A stretch of DNA of 64,000 bases from Lepas anatifera (GCA_034440635.1 JAOTON010001597.1:310001-374000); one strand, 5' to 3'; numbered from the stretch's first letter, positions 48,660 to 60,409 are shown. Translations and numbers: made by a program. Notes: generated by a model not told the origin, from the letters alone.

Positions 48660-51600
48660 AAAGAAACGTCTTTTCAAGTACTCGCGTTTGCCATTCTTAT
48701 CGGGGAAATCGCCGAGGAATCCGGATTCTCGCTCCCTGCTGTGAGCTTTCGTTTGCTTCGCATGCTTTAGCGAGTGCATTGCAGATAAGGACCCCTTGCC
48801 CAGAATTTTTCTGTAAGTTTTGAATCGGATCGGCGGGTGCTTATCGTTGTTCAGTACTGGACGTGTCCACGTCCGTGGTTATCTCTAAGGAAAGATGGTG
48901 CATACGAGAGCCCTTCCAGCCGCAGCCGTGTGGTGAGCGTCCGTTGGAAACAGAGCCGAACGTCGCCCGACGATCCGACCAGCCGCACTTTCCCGGATCC
49001 ACCGGAGGATCTGTTTCACAGCCATAACACAGGTGGTTCTGCTGGAACGATATCATCACGGATACTGCCGCTTCGTCCAGGAATTCAGGTTCGACAGTGT
49101 TCAGTTATTCTTTGAGAAACGGAACACTGTGGAAGTGGTAAACAAATGCCTCTGCTGATTTCGCCTCGATGCAATTACGCTGTTCATGTGAACGGTATGA
49201 GGACAATGCAGTCATGTGTGCGGAACGGGGAAAATTAGTCCTCTTCAACAGATTGGTGTATAGCCATTGTAGTCCGAGTTCCGTAAAGATATTTATATGA
49301 TGCAGATCAGGGCTAACGGTAACAAAGGATCACTCTAATGATGATGCTGAACTAGCCGGCAATAGGCTGCCTCTTACCGCTTCCGAGGGATCATTAGGCA
49401 CTAGACGTGTATCAGTCATATCCGTGTATGTGTAGGCAGCGAAGTTGAGACACTCATTTGCCTCCTCCCTTGAAGGCCTGGGATAGACGTCGTCCTTGGT
49501 TTTTGGTGACTTTCATCACCAACAATAAAGTCGAAATAGCTATGTTTGTGGTCTAACGCTGGACCGCTTGGTATGTGTAGTCGCGAAATTTAACCTCTTG
49601 GGCTCGAATCCTGCCCCCTCCCCCGACCCCCAAGAGCTTAGTGTGCCAAAAAGTGGGCCATATCACCTACGTTTTCGATAACCTAACCTAAAACCCGCCT
49701 CCTCTCCGATGTGTCAAAAAGTGGGCATTTTTATCTCAAAGAGATAAAACTCACAGGTTAGTCGGCTCTAAGTGCAACATTTACGCTGATTGTGCCGCAG
49801 TTCCTGCCAAGCAGCGCTGACCTGGCTGCGTTTCAGACAGGCGTCAGTAGGCCAGGCGTGATTCGATCCCTTATGGAGGTGTGAACTCATCCCAACACAG
49901 CCTCTACGGAAACAGTCGGAAAAACAATCATATTTGGTGTCAATCAGTGCAGAATTGTAAAAGGCTGTACGCCTATCAAGTGTAATTTTCTATCGAAATA
50001 TAATATGATCGGAAAACTCTAATTACAGCAAAACAAGACTCTCTCAAGGAAATATTGGCCATTGTATTTTTCTCCAATTCCTTGTTCTCAGTACCATTGC
50101 TACGAATTCCACAAAGCTACCGATCATAGGCCACGTTCGTCATCGCAGCTGGAGCTACCTCCCAAAAACCGTTTTCTCGAGCAAATAATTCTGAAAAGCT
50201 CAAAATCGTTACCTTGCCAGCGAGAAATAACGTTCAAATTCAAAAGCAGCGGAATAAACTTCGTTGAGTACCTGAATTCACGCACCAAGTTCTTCTGGGC
50301 CGTGGATTAATGTAAGCTGGAAATTACAACCCGCGGTCGCACCTGATGCGTTGTATGTGTCGCATTTTTAATTGTTGAATGAATGGCTGTGCTTTGACAT
50401 GATATTTTTTGCATATTTAGTCGCACATGAAACAGGAAAGCGGAAACCGTGAATGGCCGGCTTTTTTCACTTCGGGCCTTGTGTCACGAGCAGTGTCTTA
50501 CGTATTTGGTCTGATGCGTCGTTGGTGACGCACTGAACGGCACGTGCTGACGACCCGTGACCACTGAATGGCACTGCTCACCCGTGACCACAAGGCACGC
50601 TGACACCCGGTACGCACTAAGGTCACCCGTGACGACTGATGGCCGGCACACCCGTCAGGCAGTTACGACCCTACCACTGAATTTACCGACCACTAATGCT
50701 TACCCGGACGCACATGCCGGTCCCCACCACACATTGACGCACTGAATGGCACGTGCTGACGACCCGGCGACACACTGAACAAAACTGCATTGACTGCGAC
50801 ACACCCTGAATTTTTGTGTGGTTTCAATCGTGCTGTATAGCCTAGGAGACTGGGATGGATTTTGTTGCAGAGACGGGTGTGGTGACGTTTGGTGTGTGGG
50901 CTTCGGCGCTACACTGATCCCGACCGGGACTGTGCAGGGTCCATCGGGGTCTCTGCTGTGACTTTGTCGGGACCATAATATATCAGATAAGAGAAGATGA
51001 CGCATGAAACGCAGGCGCATTATGAATTATTTCAGTTTTATAGAGTTGAAGGAGGTCAGAATGGAAACAATGTCAAACAATAGTTCCAAAGATGCTGAAA
51101 AGTTGTAGCATAAATGCATGGAATTGAACGTGTGAAGGGTTTTCTTTTCCCAAGTATTTTGTGTCCTTACAGGGCCCAAATGTGTCCTACCATATCCGCT
51201 GGCCCCATCAGCAGCCCCTAAGATGCACGTGTGAAGCAGTGCAGTTTAGACGCATTGCCCCTGCCGACTCATTTGGCGCCGGATTCTGTCTGTTTCTTCT
51301 TTGCTAAGAAGTGTCGTGAGTGTGCGGTACCAGGGTTTTTGGGGGGGCAAAGTGAAAGATTGGGCCAATAATAATTTGATGCTCCAAAAAGATGGGAGTT
51401 AAATCCTGAAAAACCAGCAGCTATTGCTGCTGCGGCCCAAATCTGACAGCTTGTCTCCCCAAAAAGTCAGCCCTGACAGCCTGCATGCCCGCGGTCACTT
51501 AGTGAAGTGAAAAACAGAATATCGGCCAAGTAGTCGGCTGAGAGAATGAGGGAAAAATGGGCTAGTGAGACTTCTGAAATGATATAACTATGCCCCTCAA

Positions 51601-52390
51601 TTCGTCATGTCCCGGAACCAGTGCTGGGAACTTGTATCCCGCCGCGCCGTTTCCGGCACAATTTGGGGGTTGCCCGTGTTAGGTCCGGGGCTGGGAACAG
51701 AAATAAAATTGGAAACAATATTAGAACTTCTATGCGCTGCCGGTCAAATTGGTAAAAGTATGCTGATCCAAGTGTTAATAATAGGTGGGAGTGGAAACAG
51801 TCGAACCCTAAGTTTTTTTTTTAGACGTCCCAGCTCGAGAGACGTGTCCCTTGACCCCACCCGCTTTTTTACTTTTCTACCGTCTATATTGATTGTGTCT
51901 TTATTTGAATGACTTGTTTGTTTTGTTTCCAACTTTGACCGGCATTTGGAGTTATTCGTGCTGTTGGTCATATATTGATAAACATGACTCTGCGATGTGT
52001 GTATTTATGTATATTACTTCAACAAATCTTCACATATTCATAAAAAACATGCCATTGGTGACCAAAGTGCGTAAACAAATTACCGCTTACGCGAAAAATG
52101 CTAACAGTTAAACCACCGCCGAGTCGTCGGCCACCCGCACTAGCAGCCCTCATTTCAAAGAAATCGCCTCTCCTGCAAAGCCTCCGCCTGCCGCCTCCGG
52201 CCCCATACTAGGTGAACCGCTTGGCTCTACTTATACATTTTTGAACGCCGTCTGCTACTGGTTCTTGTGATGCGACGGAATTTTACTCCTGGCAAAACTC
52301 CGCAGTGTGCAGCCTTGCCTGTTGCCTTTTTAGACGGTCAGAATGAGCTGTCCAGTCACGTGACGTGACCGTGGTGTGTTGCTGCCTGTT
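48660..52390. other. Gene-poor interval
   Basis: It may be intron or intergenic DNA. The 50527-50766 direct repeat is the only defined structure. A T9 run lies near 51815. No other exon is supported, though 48.88-49.06 kb has coding-like composition on both strands. Confidence 0.4.
50527..50766 (+). repeat. 31-bp direct repeat bracketing a degenerate satellite
   Basis: GACGCACTGAAYGGCACGTG and the next 11 bases occur at 50527-50557 and 50736-50766 with one difference. The DNA between contains scrambled pieces of the same words (GACCCGTGACCACTGA; CACCCGTGAC), suggesting an eroded tandem array. Confidence 0.65.
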
Positions 52391-52394
52391 TCAG

Positions 52395-52559
52395 GCTCAG
52401 AGTCGGACACCCACCGGCGCAGCACCTCCGGCGTCTTCGGAGACTCCAACGTCCTCCGCAAGGTGGCCAGTCTGACGCAGACCGCCAGCGGCCAGAAGGT
52501 CGTCCGGCCGCGCTACCTTCCCGAGAAACTCGACTTTAAGCACTACGAAAAATTCGAAG
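52395..52559 (+). CDS. Internal exon of an unidentified conserved-looking gene
   Basis: An acceptor (TGCTGCCTGTTTCAG) ends at 52394 and a strong donor (G|GTGAGT) starts at 52560. The 165-bp exon is open in one frame, and both borders split a codon after its first base. It encodes a Ser/Thr-rich start (SGSESDTHRRSTSGVFGDSN), then VVRPRYLPEKLDFKHYEKFE. GC-rich codon use contrasts with the flanks. The second half reminds me faintly of supervillin-type proteins, but this is from memory and unverified. Neighbouring exons were not found. Confidence 0.6.
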
Positions 52560-53212
52560 GTGAGTTGTTGATTGGGCATGAGTCAGCTGGGAGGGGATTC
52601 AGCAGGTTGTATTTTCCACGTGCCTGAACTGTGACGCGGCATAATTTGCGTCACGGGTACCGTCCAATTGTTTCCCATTTTGTCTTTGACTGGCCCCCAG
52701 ATCGCGTGTTGCACTCACTGATCGAATCGGCTGCCTCTATTTCTCGATTTTCCTGAATTGCTCAGCGTGGTAAAACGTGAGGATGTGTGTGCGCTCTACC
52801 TTCGTGCGCAGGCTGGTTATTGTCATGCAAATTTTTATTGTGTGTCACTCAGTGAGTGGACATTATTATGGTGATTCAGAATATTACGGATAGTATCAGC
52901 CAGGACAGTGAGTTGTAGCATGATGCACCATGCTGTTTTCCTTGTCTCAAGGACTGCAAGTGGGATTTATCATATATTGGTCATTGGCCTACCCACGGAT
53001 GACTGGCCTATAACGGTCTGGCGATCTGCAAAATTGATGCTTGTTGTGACGTTTGTGGAGTAGATGAGTCAATCGCTGAGCATGAAGGACTGTGAAGATT
53101 TCAATCCTTGCTTTTCGGGGAGCTGCGACCCTGCTACTTTTTATATTTTTATTTAGGGCCGCTCCCAACGGGTACACTTTCCCAATTATAGGGAGTTTTG
53201 GCGAGGATGTTT

Positions 53213-53275
53213 AAGGATCCTCTCCACCGGGTTAGATCGAATATGGAAGGTGGTTTCCCGCCGTGAGGATTGAAC
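53213..53275 (+). repeat. 63-bp dispersed repeat, copy 2
   Basis: Gap-free partner of 46815-46877 at about 75% identity. Confidence 0.5.
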
Positions 53276-53457
53276 TTATTATAGAGTGCGAATGCATGCA
53301 TTTGACCAAAAATAAAAATAATAGATGCTCAACATGCCACAGTCAGTTTCAAATGCTGGTTAGGTATTCTGCTGGAACCTATACGGTGGACTTTGAGAAT
53401 CAGGTGGAATTTTCTGTTGCCTTTCTTTATCTGTGCTTTTATTTTTTGGGCTATCAG

Positions 53458-53655
53458 CAGGGGCGCCGCCACGGAATTTTCCAGGAGAGGGGACGGACCA
53501 GGGCTGGTGCTGACCGGGGAGGCGAATTTTGAGCATACTCGGTAGCTGACAGCATTAACGACGCTGGACCAAAGATTTTGGGGGATGTCCCCCTGGTTGG
53601 CCAACAGGCGGACGTGTCCGCCCCATCCCCCTCCCCTCCGCTTTCGGCGCCCATG
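53458..53655. mobile_element. hAT-superfamily MITE with perfect 8-bp target duplication
   Basis: A 198-bp element flanked by GCTATCAG at 53450-53457 and 53656-53663. Its ends are imperfect inverted repeats, CAGGGGCGCCGCCACGG and (complement of the right end) CATGGGCGCCGAAAGCGG. The CAGGGGC start and the 8-bp duplication are hAT hallmarks. It is non-coding. Confidence 0.8.
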
Positions 53656-53669
53656 GCTATCAGAAATGT

Positions 53670-55860
53670 AATTGACCGGTGCACTATGCTGTGCGGTCCC
53701 GTTCACGATGCCTTTGGGTCGTGATCGGTGCAGGTACCGAAATGTGGAATATACCCTCAGGCGACTCAATGGCCTTTTGTACGAAGTAGGTGTGTAAGTC
53801 GGGTATGATGGAAATTGTCGGGTTCTGGCGGCTACCGAAATTCAGTTCACATTAGCAAGGTTATTAGTTAATAGTATCATTGACCTCAGGCTTTGTAAAT
53901 ATTTATTTAAAAGTAATTTTCGGTATTGTACACCGATACGATCAATTCTGAAATGAAAAACTATTAAATTTAATAAATTAATATAATTCAATTAATTGTC
54001 TTGATTTGTTGAATTAGTTGGTTTGATTAGATTAAAGTAATAGAAATTGGTCACATCTGTGTAAATAACCGGAAAATGTGCATTGGTAATAGTTGGCAGG
54101 AATGTTTGGAACACTACAGCTGGCCAAAATGTCTAATGTCAGTGAAAAATATCACACATTCCTTAGTTTACAATTCATTCAGGATATTTAGGTGAGGTGT
54201 CGTGCGCTGTGTGGATTTGCTTTTATGAGTCAATAACTTCCTTTTTTGTATCGGGGCTTCCCTGTCTTGTGCTGATATTTGTCGTCAGAACGAATGCTAG
54301 ATGCTTCCAAACAAGGCGGTGCCTCGCTTGTGTACTGCCGTGTGCACGCGAGGTCTCAGTAAGGCCGCGCGACTCAGAAAGCGGTAGCATCGGAGTTCAT
54401 ACCGGGATGTATTGGGGAATTTTTTGTAGAGTTTCCAGACTTGCGTGAGGCAGGCTATAGCACACCGCTCGATTATGCTGCGGGTGCTATTGCGGGTTGG
54501 TGTGCCTTACGGGAAGGCGTTTAGGGATGAGTTTTTCTGGCGATGTTGGAGCTGTGTCAGGTGCAGGGTAATTCGGTAAATCCTGCAGGCCTGCTCACAA
54601 TTCTCGAGCATTGAAATGAACTACCTCAGATCTTCAGATACTTTTTATATAGTTTCCAAATAGTGAGCTTCACCGAGGTTTTGACTTTCGGTTTGCAAAA
54701 TCCGTTCTTACGCTGCTTTCTTGGATGTTGGGATGCGATCATTGACTATAGTGCAGATTGTGAAACCTGCGGTACAGAATAATCTTGACGATGTTGAATT
54801 GGGATTTGGTGCTGGAAATCTGGAAATCGAGTAGCGCTCTCCTTTCGGTGCGTGGTCGGGCGTGCCATCGGAATCTGAAAGGTTTCGGAGAAGACACAAA
54901 CGGCTGCTCGTGCATATTTTAACGCGTAGTGCAGGTGATCGAGGCTCGTGCCTGCTGAATCCAATCCTCGGTATTCATTGGAATCTTACAGTCGCGCTTT
55001 GGACGGTGGGCGCTCGACAATTACGCCCTGCCATCTAGCGATAGGCTTGGAAGCTGAAAAAGATGGCGCTGCTTTCTCCATATTTCCACTTCCAGAACTT
55101 CAAAAATAGATCCCAGCTTAGTGCTCCTTTTAAGCCATTCCATGTATGAATATCTGCTGGCTTGACTGCGCATTTACATACTATTCTGTGAAGAATTGTC
55201 CTCTGAGTTGGCCATGCAGTGTATGTGATACAATTTTCAGGGATGCAATTCATAATTTAGCCGTGAGACTCAGTCCTGTTAGGATTGCAGAGGGGTATTC
55301 TGACTAATAGGGTGTCACTTTTAAACACACTGTATCTTAAACACACTGACCCACAGTTAGCTTTGCTTTGGGGCTCTTATTTTATACCCAGAGACATAAG
55401 ACACTGTTTTCTTAGACGCATCGTGTAGTGTTTTGTATTAAATGCAACATTTAGTATAAACATCGGACAAACGCATCGTATTTTTGAAAAATTGCATCTT
55501 CAAGAACAAAGTTATGCGTATTTTAAATTCTTGCGCATCTTTTAAGTGGTGGACCGCTGAGCATATGAGGTTTTATTCTCCGACAGAACTTTACTAGGCA
55601 TCTGCTCTAGATGTACAACGATACGACATAGGATTAGGTAGTTGGAGTAACGCGACAGGAAGGAAAGGCTGGTCAGTCTAGCTGTGCTAAGGCATGGTTT
55701 CGAAAATATAACTTTTAAGATTTGTACAATTAACTATTCACTCCTCAATGGTAGGCCCATTACATTAATAGGTACATTTCATTCAACTGACTTAATATGT
55801 AAAGGGAAAATTTCACTCGTTGATTATTTGCAGACAATAAAATTATTCTAAATCGCAACA
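53670..55860. other. Gene-poor interval
   Basis: AT-rich at 53.88-54.05 kb. No exon, RNA gene or clear repeat is seen. Confidence 0.45.
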
Positions 55861-55863
55861 CAC

Positions 55864-56137
55864 CTAGATTTCACCACGTGCGCATCGTGGCACATCTCTA
55901 GCGGCATAGCAAAGTAGGTAGGCTGATGCCGTCTTCACTTTTGCGGCCGGCACTTCCATTACAGAAACATCGTTCATGCGGTGCCAGCGCGCGGCTGGCT
56001 GGTTCCAGCAGAAGGCGGTGTAGTGGCCGGTCTGGGCGCTGCCATGGTGCTCTACTACAGCATGGTGCTCTACTTCTTTGTTGCTGCTCTTTATATTATG
56101 CAGTCTATTTTCATATGGTCGTGGAACGTCAGTTGAC
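55864..56137 (-). CDS. Ubiquitin-specific protease His-box exon (fragment)
   Basis: The - strand encodes AVVEHHGSAQTGHYTAFCWN, then WHRMNDVSVMEV and SAYLLCYAA before a TAG at 55866-55864. This is the C-terminal part of a USP/UCH catalytic domain. GHYTA carries the catalytic His, MND stands where the general-base Asp/Asn lies, and AYLLCY is the final strand. Canonical members have Y-x-F-D-D, here H-R-M-N-D, so the acid residue is shifted or altered. An 18-bp duplication (GTAGAGCACCATG twice) precedes AVVEHH. The Cys box and middle of the domain are absent from the window, and the upstream border lacks a good pyrimidine tract. It is either the last exon of a long-intron USP gene or a decayed fragment. 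Confidence 0.6.
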
Positions 56138-56468
56138 CGCCAATAGTGAGATGCATCAAAGACAGGCCCGGGTACAGGGCTTCGTTCGTAGGGACGATAG
56201 GGGAATCGATAAAAATTATTGCATGGCTTAAAATCGACAAAGCCGCAAATGGTAGGCTGGGAGCTAAAATCAAACAATGTGCTGCGCTTTGAGGTGTCCG
56301 ATGCAGTCTTCGGGGTCGCGCCAGGCGCTTCTAGAGGATGGACACCCCTGCCCCACCCCATATGCACGTGCCTGACAGCCGTCGTCAAAGGCCTGGGGAA
56401 GGGGGCGGTCCTGGCTTTATGCCCCAAAATGTATTTATTTTAGTTGAGTTTAAACAAAAGTCAGAACT

Positions 56469-56863
56469 TGAGTTGTTAAGATGTTCCCTGGCCTCTCCCC
56501 TCGAATCCGGAAATGTAAAAAACACTGAAGATTGTATATTCGGGCACAGCCCTTCATCAGAATCGTGGAGTAAATATCAATAATTCTCAGTCCTAGTATA
56601 GCCAGACCTCGAATTGAGCTTCACACAAAAATGCCTTTTAGAATGAATCGTTAAAAATAAGATTGGATGTCGTGACAACAACCCTATTGGTACCTCTAAC
56701 CTAAAAGTAATGCCGACAATACGACAAACCTAGAACAGTATTTGTGACAGTCTTTTCTATTATTTCAGCCAAACACTAGCTTTTGATTAACAGTGAAAAA
56801 CTCGCTGAAGTACCTTAATCGGTTATTTGGATATTTCTGTTCTTCTTATTCACTATTTTTCCC
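56469..56863 (+). repeat. Left arm of the perfect 395-bp inverted repeat
   Basis: Compared line by line, it is the exact reverse complement of 57868-58262, with no mismatch or gap. Confidence 0.97.
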
Positions 56864-57090
56864 TATCACTATTATTCACTATTGATCATCCAGATAGAAA
56901 GATAGCCGAATCCATAATCATTCAGGATCGTCATCCCAACCTTAACGTACAAGGTACGTCCTGGCCTATTATGCGGGTCTAGGATAGGCTATCACTTAAC
57001 AGCAGTGGCTTAAGAGGTAAGGGAGGGATCAGCGTAAGTATATGTGTTCTGGGGTAGGACTTCCTTACATTATTGATAGTGTTATTGATG

Positions 57091-57790
57091 CTAGACGTAT
57101 ATGCTTTTTGACGTTTAACTTTGGGCCCGATTTACAGGCTGGGAAAAAGGGCTATGATGGTTGAATTAGTTTAGCTAGTCAGAAGTGATGGACTTAGGTC
57201 ACAGGTAAGGCTCAGGTTTTTTTAGGTAATTTATCTTTGATGGTGCTTTTCTGCAACCAGATGTATACTCTTTCAACGCTTAACGCTGGGCCAGAGGTAC
57301 AGGCTGGGAAAAAGTGTTTATTAATGATTGATCAGATTAACTAGCTCAAAGAGATGTTTTGATTTTAGGGGTATGTACTGGGGTTGGGGTTTTTGAAATA
57401 TGCAACTAATTATTGATAATACTTTTCTGCAGCTAGACGTATAACCATTCAACACTTAACGTTGGGCTAGAGGTACAGGCTGAGGAAAAGTATTTACCAA
57501 TGATTGTTCACATTAACTAGCTATAAAAGTTGCATTTGTTTAAGAGGTACATACTAAGGGCAAGGGTTGTTGAATAAGTATAATGTAAAATTTATAATGT
57601 GTTTTTTTTTTACAGCCACACGTATACTCTTTCGACGCTTAACGTTGGGCCAGAGGAGCAGGCTGTGGAAAATGGGTTTATCAATTACAAAAAAAGTTGA
57701 CCTTGACTACTAGGTACAATCTTAACTAAATAATTCGAGGGAGGCTTTTATTGTAAAAATATAGCATTATCTTAAAGGGGAAAGTATGCA
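57091..57790 (+). repeat. Degenerate tandem repeats in the spacer
   Basis: Units start at 57091, 57257, 57433 and 57616 (periods 166, 176, 183). Each opens with CYAGACGTATA-like words and includes AACGTTGGGCCAGAGGTACA and GGCTGGGAAAA. An eroded further unit precedes them. Confidence 0.8.
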
Positions 57791-57867
57791 GTCTTTACAC
57801 CGATCTAGTAGCACGTCTACTAGTGCTTAATAGGTAGTTTTTGGTTAGCATTTTAGCTGCAGTCGAC

Positions 57868-58262
57868 GGGAAAAATAGTGAATAAGAAGAACAGAAATAT
57901 CCAAATAACCGATTAAGGTACTTCAGCGAGTTTTTCACTGTTAATCAAAAGCTAGTGTTTGGCTGAAATAATAGAAAAGACTGTCACAAATACTGTTCTA
58001 GGTTTGTCGTATTGTCGGCATTACTTTTAGGTTAGAGGTACCAATAGGGTTGTTGTCACGACATCCAATCTTATTTTTAACGATTCATTCTAAAAGGCAT
58101 TTTTGTGTGAAGCTCAATTCGAGGTCTGGCTATACTAGGACTGAGAATTATTGATATTTACTCCACGATTCTGATGAAGGGCTGTGCCCGAATATACAAT
58201 CTTCAGTGTTTTTTACATTTCCGGATTCGAGGGGAGAGGCCAGGGAACATCTTAACAACTCA
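57868..58262 (-). repeat. Right arm of the perfect 395-bp inverted repeat
   Basis: Exact reverse complement of 56469-56863. A transcript across both arms would fold into a long perfect duplex. Confidence 0.97.
58170..58191 (+). other. Hammerhead-like hairpin in the inverted-repeat arm
   Basis: CTGATGAAGGGCTGTGCCCGAA places the hammerhead box CTGATGA before a GGGC/GCCC stem and GAA. It deviates from the consensus by one extra A before the stem and by a T where GAAA needs its last A. The mirrored copy lies at about 56540-56561 on the - strand. Confidence 0.35.
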
Positions 58263-58309
58263 TCATCATGCTCCTCGCCGCAGCACTTCAAAACTTATCA
58301 ACGTTTAAA

Positions 58310-59345
58310 AGTCAGAACTTGGTCCAAAGCATGAGAGAACTGGATTTAAAGAGTACAAATCCGAATATTTATTTTTTCCAGGATAATATTTGAAGTTTTC
58401 CTTTTATAAGGGTACGAGCCACGACAAATAAAAGAGCTGTACCCAGAACCTCTTGTCTCTAACTTGCTCAGCACAGGGGCTGAGCTTCGGAACCAAGCCT
58501 TAATGTATGTGAAAAACACTAGATAAACTTATTTCAGGGACGTTGGCTTCTCTCATAACAGGAATTGCATCTGTATTTTCGATTTTTTTGCCGTTGTTTA
58601 TGTATTGTATTGTATTGTATTTTTATTTTTATTGCATTTGTATTGTACCGTTGAGTGTCAGGTTGGGAGGGTCCCTCGCGTGTTGCGTGAACTCGTCTGG
58701 ACGACCTGTCCTCGGGCTGATCGAAGAGAGGCCACTAAGGTCGTCCCGCCACTCTCTCAAACCCCCACGTTTCACGGTTCCAGCGCCCATCTCGCCCGAC
58801 GTGCCTCCGCGGGGACTGCTCTGACTCACCTTGTCACGTCGGTGACATAAATTACGTCAAATGGAGTAATGGTCTCGGCTCTTGCGTGACCACGTGTCCG
58901 TCCTCTTTGTCCGAACGATAATCCGCCTCCAGTCCGTTTATCCAATTGGTTTATGCCTGTTCGTGGGTAGCCATATATTTGGTGGGGTGACACCCACGGT
59001 TTCGACTTGCCAGTCTTGCAAGGTGATGTATTTATGTGGTATTTGTTGATTTGGCCAGATAAGTCCTGCAACGAACGCCAATTGAAATATATCTGGAAAG
59101 CTGGAGTATGCCGAACTTTCGACAGAATCTATGCCAAAACGAAGAGCGTATTCTATTAAAGACAGGACATTGCCCATTTGTAACATGGCTCGTCAAATAC
59201 TACAGTGGATGCAGGAAATGTTGGGAACTGAGATTAAAAACAAAATTCCAGCTTGCCCGCGTTGTGGGGTACAGACATGGAGGAGCTAATGAATTGGGTG
59301 ACATTTTAGGAATGGAGACGAACTGGGTCAGGTAGGAGCATGTTG
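58310..59345. other. Intergenic or intronic DNA
   Basis: Frames at 58.54-59.0 kb are GC-rich in part but show no domain or good splice pair. Confidence 0.4.
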
Positions 59346-59350
59346 ACATT

Positions 59351-59365
59351 GTATGTATATATATA

Positions 59366-59427
<62 letters not shown>
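59351..59427. repeat. (TA)n microsatellite
   Basis: About 75 bp of almost pure TA dinucleotide. Confidence 0.9.
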
Positions 59428-59429
<2 letters not shown>

Positions 59430-59731
59430 TATACCCTTTTTTATAAAAATTACTTTACGTGCATCATTGTATTCTCCGTAAAAGCCTAATACGGGTGGCC
59501 GACTGCGGTGGGGTTTCAGCACACTCGTGCCCGTCACCTTGAAACGTTTCACGAACAGAACGATCCGGGGTCAGCGGATCATGGCTTCTGGCTTCCCGAC
59601 GTCACAACCAGTCAGCGTGACGCGTAACGCGTGCTCACGTGATGCGCTGGCTCCGTTAGTGAAAGTGTGTGTATGTGTGTGTAGCCACCCACCGCGTTCT
59701 CCGCCGACCGCGGCCGCCTTTCGCGGTGGGT

Positions 59732-59812
59732 AATTGTCTCTAACGCCTGGACGTTACGTTACGTAGGTAATTGTCTCTAACGCGTGGTAAACGCCTGGAC
59801 GTAACGTTACGT
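59732..59812 (+). repeat. Short duplication with ACGTTACGT words
   Basis: GTAATTGTCTCTAACGC occurs twice and a CGCCTGGACGTWACGTTACG block occurs twice, each pair about 35-55 bp apart. Confidence 0.7.
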
Positions 59813-59839
59813 CAGCGAGCCGGTCGGAAGCGTTTACCG

Positions 59840-60405
59840 ACTGCGGAGATTGCGGTGATGTGAGGGCGTTGTGGGAGAGACGGCGGACGGTGGTGACGGT
59901 GTTGTCAGTCTCTCTGAGCACTGTTGGGGTTTCTTCTGTCTGGTAGGCGCCAGTGTAAGTCGCGGCGCCAAGGCCGGCGGCGGAGACTTGGCCAAGGCTC
60001 GTCCCACGGTTACCGCGGCTGGCGGTGTCGGAAGTCGGGTACCGCTGCTGCCGGACGATCTGTCGGTCGTGTCGCCGATGGAAACTGCAGATATGGAGCT
60101 CAGGTGGCCGGGCTCACTGAGATCAGGACTGGGGCGGAGGTTCGCTGTCTGTGGCCGCCCGAGTCGGATAGAGGAGGTTGTTGGGGTCACTGGCCAGGGG
60201 AGAGGTCATTGGGAGGTCTTTGGTAGGGGTGTGACACTGGTTGCAATTAAAGTGGGACCCCGAATTTTAGAAGAATTGGAAGGGGTTGCCCAGTGGACCT
60301 CTCTAATTCTAGATCATTTTAAGGACGTGGATTCTCCGTTTTTACTACTGTGCCTTGTTTTCCACCAAAACGTTTTTGTGAGATATTTCAGTGTTGTTTA
60401 CTAGT
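59840..60405 (+). other. CpG-rich block, possible 5' exon or promoter
   Basis: GC and CpG content rise sharply over AT-rich flanks. An open frame crosses it (stop near 60404), and a possible first exon ATGGAAACTGCAGATATGGA ends at an AG|GTGG border near 60105. Translation shows no known domain. A promoter with untranslated exon is as likely as coding DNA. Confidence 0.3.
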
Positions 60406-60409
60406 GACT

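Larger units (their letters stand above)
56470..58306. mobile_element. Inverted-repeat insertion, probable Penelope-like non-autonomous element
   Basis: The insertion is bounded by a 14-bp duplication, AAAAGTCAGAACTT (56456-56469 and 58307-58320). Inside are two 395-bp inverted arms, identical base for base, around a spacer of about 1 kb. About 45 bp of unique sequence lies between the right arm and the right duplication, so the structure is asymmetric. Each arm holds a hairpin with a hammerhead-like flavour. No reverse transcriptase or transposase is encoded. Variable-length target duplication, inverted terminal units and hammerhead motifs are known for Penelope-like elements, hence the tentative class. 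A foldback DNA transposon is the alternative. Confidence 0.6.

Noticed and set aside
49555..49640. Possible tRNA or tRNA-like head (CTCGAATCC)
   Set aside because: It has a T-arm-like word only. I could not fold a cloverleaf or find a second copy in the window.
56469..58262. The perfect inverted repeat as a pure assembly artefact
   Set aside because: The flanking 14-bp duplication, the unique 45 bp at the right edge and the related relic at 31.9 kb argue for a real insertion, though read support is still needed.
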